NCBI GenBank assembly: GCA_005884985.1
Contig: VAYK01000064.1
Location: forward strand, 1-7,720
Length of the DNA stretch: 7,720 nt
Reading direction: 5' to 3'
Origin: Actinomycetota bacterium
GTDB lineage: Bacteria; Actinomycetota; Thermoleophilia; Solirubrobacterales; 70-9
Shown here: positions 5,945-7,720 of the stretch, piece by piece
Numbering within the stretch: position 1 is the first letter of the stretch
Layout of the letters: each line of letters begins with the position of its first letter
Translations under genes and position numbers: made by a program
Notes under the pieces: generated by a model
What the model was told of the DNA's origin: nothing
What the model saw: the letters and a program-made list of their open reading frames with translations, nothing else
Databases searched by the model: none

Positions 5945-6784
5945 ATGCGTGCCGCTGCCATACAGCTCAACTCGACGGGCGACAAGGCCCGAAACGTCGA
6001 GACCGCCGAGCGCCTCGTGCGTGAGGCGGCGGCCGACGGCGCCCGGCTCGCGGTGCTGCCCGAGAAGTGGAATCTGCTCGGGGATTCAGCGACCCAGCTC
6101 GAGGGAGCCGAGCCGCTCGATGGCCCGACGATCGCCGCCGCCCGCACCTGGGCCCGTGAGCTGGGGATCCACCTGATCGCCGGCAGCATCGCGGAGCGCG
6201 TCGAAGGGCAGGAGAAGGCGTTCAATACCTCGACCCTGATCGGCCCCGACGGCGAGCTGGAGGCGCGCTACCGGAAGATCCACATGTTCGACGTCGACGT
6301 CGGCGGGGTCGTCTATCGCGAGTCCGACCACGACGAGCCGGGCGATGAGGTCGTCACCGTGGCGCTCGGCGGCGCCCTCGAGGGAGTGACCCTCGGGCTC
6401 ACGGTCTGCTACGACCTGCGCTTCCCGGAGCTCTACCGGATCCTCGCCGTCCGCGGCGCGACGGTAGTCACCGTCCCATCGGCGTTCACGCTCGAGACCG
6501 GGAAGGACCACTGGGAGGTGCTGCTGCGCGCCCGCGCGATCGAGAACCAGGCGTTCATGGTCGGCGCCAACCAGGTCGGCGAGGCGCCGCCCCACTACCG
6601 CTCCTACGGCCGCTCCGCGATCGTCGACCCCTGGGGCGTGGTCCTGGCGCAGGCGCCGGATGAGGAGTGCTTCGTCGCCGCCGACCTCGATCTCAAGCTC
6701 CAGGACCGCATCCGTACCGTGCTTCCGTCGCTCGCCAACCGCCGCCCTGCCTCGTACAGCTGGCCCGAGGAGGCCCACGTCTAG
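5945..6784 (+). CDS. Carbon-nitrogen hydrolase, Nit1/Nit2-type amidase
   Basis: This 279-aa member of the nitrilase superfamily hydrolyses a carbon-nitrogen bond of a small amide. The catalytic triad is complete: Glu40 in VLPEKW, Lys111 in YRKIHMFD, and nucleophile Cys155 in VCYDLRFPE. PSAFTLETGKDHWEVLLRARAIE and SYGRSAIVDPWG are typical of the Nit1/Nit2 branch, whose members act as deaminated-glutathione amidase or omega-amidase (repair of transaminase side products). That makes metabolite repair the best guess, though actinobacteria often lack glutathione, so the true substrate may differ. ATG 5945 is chosen because MRAAAIQLN begins exactly at the first strand of the fold. A TTG at 5918 would add nine residues and put the start inside the operator palindrome. 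The ribosome binding site for 5945 is weak. The stop shares one base with the next gene. Confidence 0.9.
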   Translation: MRAAAIQLNSTGDKARNVETAERLVREAAADGARLAVLPEKWNLLGDSATQLEGAEPLDGPTIAAARTWARELGIHLIAGSIAERVEGQEKAFNTSTLIGPDGELEARYRKIHMFDVDVGGVVYRESDHDEPGDEVVTVALGGALEGVTLGLTVCYDLRFPELYRILAVRGATVVTVPSAFTLETGKDHWEVLLRARAIENQAFMVGANQVGEAPPHYRSYGRSAIVDPWGVVLAQAPDEECFVAADLDLKLQDRIRTVLPSLANRRPASYSWPEEAHV

Positions 6785-7419
6785 TGGCTAAGGCCCCGCC
6801 CGTCGACAAGCGCCGCCAGATCCTCGACGCGGCGATTCACGTGTTTGCCCGCCAGGGCTTTCACGCCAGCCGGGTCTCGGACATCGCCGACGAGGCCGGC
6901 GTCGCCTACGGGCTCGTCTACCACTACTTCGAGTCCAAGGACGAGGTTCTCAATGAGCTGTTCACCGAGCGCTGGTCGCTGCTTTTGGGCGCGATCGAGG
7001 AGGTCGACGGCCAGCCGATCGGCGCCCGGGAGAAGCTCGACACAGTCGCCCGCTTCATCGTCGACTCCTACCGCCACGAGCCCGACCTGATGAAGGTGAT
7101 CATCGTCGAGGTGACCAGGGCGGCGAACTCGTTCGGGCGCACCCATCTGCCGGAGATCCGCCGCGCCTACGACATGATCGCCAAGATCGTCGCCGACGCC
7201 CAGCAAGCGGGCACCTTCCGCAAGGACGTCGACCCCGAGTTCGCCTCGATGTGGTTCTACGGCGCGATCGAGCAGCTCCTCTCCGGCTGGGTGTTCGAGC
7301 TGATTCCCGGCGGCGAGGCGGACTTCGACCGGGCCCGGGAGATGGTCGTCGAGACGATCTGCGGCGGGCTCGACGCGCCCGCGACGCCCCGCACGCGGAC
7401 CGCCAGCGGGTCAAGCTGA
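6784..7419 (+). CDS. TetR-family transcriptional regulator, FadR/YsiA-like
   Basis: This 211-aa protein starts at GTG 6784, which overlaps the upstream TAG by one base (TAGTG) and has GAGGAGG 10 nt upstream. Longer frames further upstream lie within the hydrolase gene and are discarded. Residues 10-56 form the TetR DNA-binding domain: KRRQILDAAIHVFARQGF, then VSDIADEAGVAYGLVYHYF and ESKDEVL. The C-terminal domain is all-helical and contains FYGAIEQLLSGWVF, similar in layout to FGTIDETVTTWV in Bacillus FadR (YsiA), a repressor released by long-chain acyl-CoA. An acyl-CoA ligand is therefore a reasonable guess. Co-transcription with the hydrolase and the palindrome upstream of that gene suggest an autoregulated operon. 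The last 12 or so residues are Thr/Arg/Ser-rich and probably disordered. Confidence 0.9.
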   Translation: MAKAPPVDKRRQILDAAIHVFARQGFHASRVSDIADEAGVAYGLVYHYFESKDEVLNELFTERWSLLLGAIEEVDGQPIGAREKLDTVARFIVDSYRHEPDLMKVIIVEVTRAANSFGRTHLPEIRRAYDMIAKIVADAQQAGTFRKDVDPEFASMWFYGAIEQLLSGWVFELIPGGEADFDRAREMVVETICGGLDAPATPRTRTASGSS

Positions 7420-7468
7420 TTTACTCCGCCGCGAGCCAACGAACCCAGCCCGCCGAGAGGTGACAGAA

Positions 7469-7603
7469 GTGGAGAACGACATCCTCAGAAGACTTCTCTG
7501 GACCGGGCTCCTGGCCGCCACCGGAGCCCTGGCGAGCGTGCTCGCGAACCGGGCTGCCACGGTGATCTGGGTGCGGGTCTTCAAGGAGGATCCGCCGGAG
7601 TGA
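7469..7603 (+). CDS. Small single-helix membrane protein (44 aa)
   Basis: GTG 7469 is preceded by AGAGGTGA (7456-7463) at a 5-nt spacing, a strong ribosome binding site. The product begins MENDILRRLLWTGLLAATG and continues with ALASVLANRAATVIWVRVF and the acidic tail KEDPPE. One hydrophobic Ala/Leu/Gly-rich helix of about 18-20 residues follows a positively charged start. The 'ANRAA..IW...F.EDPPE' ending resembles short actinobacterial membrane proteins of the DUF4235 kind that often precede holin-family (DUF1469) genes, as here. The next ATG is one base after its stop, so the two are probably co-translated. Function unknown, perhaps cell-envelope related. Confidence 0.7.
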   Translation: MENDILRRLLWTGLLAATGALASVLANRAATVIWVRVFKEDPPE

Positions 7604-7604
7604 G

Positions 7605-7720
7605 ATGAGTCCCGACGGCCCTCAACGCGCCGGCGTCCCGCCCGACGACGACAGGTCGGTCGGCGAGCTTGTCCTCGACGTCTCCGAACGCGTCTCGATC
7701 CTGATCCGCGAGGAGATCGA
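7605..7720 (+). CDS. Putative holin-superfamily/DUF1469-like membrane protein, N-terminal fragment (3' end outside window)
   Basis: ATG 7605 follows the small membrane gene's stop by one base, with GGAG 4 nt upstream and AAGGAGGA further up (7583-7590). Only 38 whole codons are visible. After a Pro/Asp-rich start, the segment SVGELVLDVSERVSILIREEIE matches the amphipathic opening helix of the Phage_holin_3_6/DUF1469 family (pattern S.GELV.D.SE..S.L.R.EIE), whose two membrane helices would follow beyond the window. Despite the name, these are mostly chromosomal membrane proteins of unknown role and not signs of a prophage. Confidence 0.7.
   Translation, partial: MSPDGPQRAGVPPDDDRSVGELVLDVSERVSILIREEI

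Noticed and set aside
7605..7720. Prophage lysis gene suggested by the holin family name
   Set aside because: The family is widespread as chromosomal membrane proteins, and no endolysin, integrase or structural phage gene is present.

Overview
This is ordinary chromosomal DNA from a high-GC bacterium. The strong G/C third-position bias, the GTG and CTG starts, the ATGA gene overlaps and the protein types fit an actinobacterium. Some families (the MscS type, and the short membrane protein next to a holin-family/DUF1469 protein) suggest the Thermoleophilia/Solirubrobacterales. That placement rests on remembered resemblance, not on a search.

Left block (1-4795, + strand): a tightly packed acyl-CoA operon. 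In order it holds the end of an enoyl-CoA hydratase, a carboxyltransferase (beta) subunit of a biotin-dependent acyl-CoA carboxylase, a beta-keto acid cleavage enzyme (BKACE/Kce family), a CaiB/BaiF-family protein with an alpha-methylacyl-CoA racemase-type catalytic triad, and a MerR-type regulator with two DNA-binding-like modules. Junctions are 2-nt gaps or 4-nt overlaps, so co-transcription and translational coupling are likely. Together the genes look like a catabolic route for a branched or beta-keto carboxylic acid, with the MerR protein as probable local regulator. The substrate cannot be read from the sequence. No biotin carboxylase or biotin carrier gene lies in the window.

Middle block (4792-5641, - strand): an MscS-type mechanosensitive channel gene that converges on the operon with overlapping stop codons. 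It is broken. The membrane half and the C-terminal half are in different frames, and the part that should join them is missing, which points to an internal deletion.

Intergenic region (5642-5944): two copies of a GC-rich hairpin repeat, a further inverted repeat, and a promoter-like -10 followed at once by a 14-bp palindrome that looks like a TetR-family operator.

Right block (5945-7720, + strand): a Nit1/Nit2-type carbon-nitrogen hydrolase and, overlapping it by one base, a TetR regulator resembling FadR/YsiA. The palindrome is probably this regulator's own operator. After a 49-nt gap come a 44-residue single-helix membrane protein and the start of a holin-family (DUF1469-like) protein that runs off the window.

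I see no CRISPR array, phage module, insertion sequence, tRNA or rRNA, and no clearly new biological system. The most useful points are the broken mscS gene, the operator next to its probable regulator, the CTG start of the BKACE gene, the racemase triad in the CaiB-family protein, and the altered specificity residue in the carboxyltransferase.
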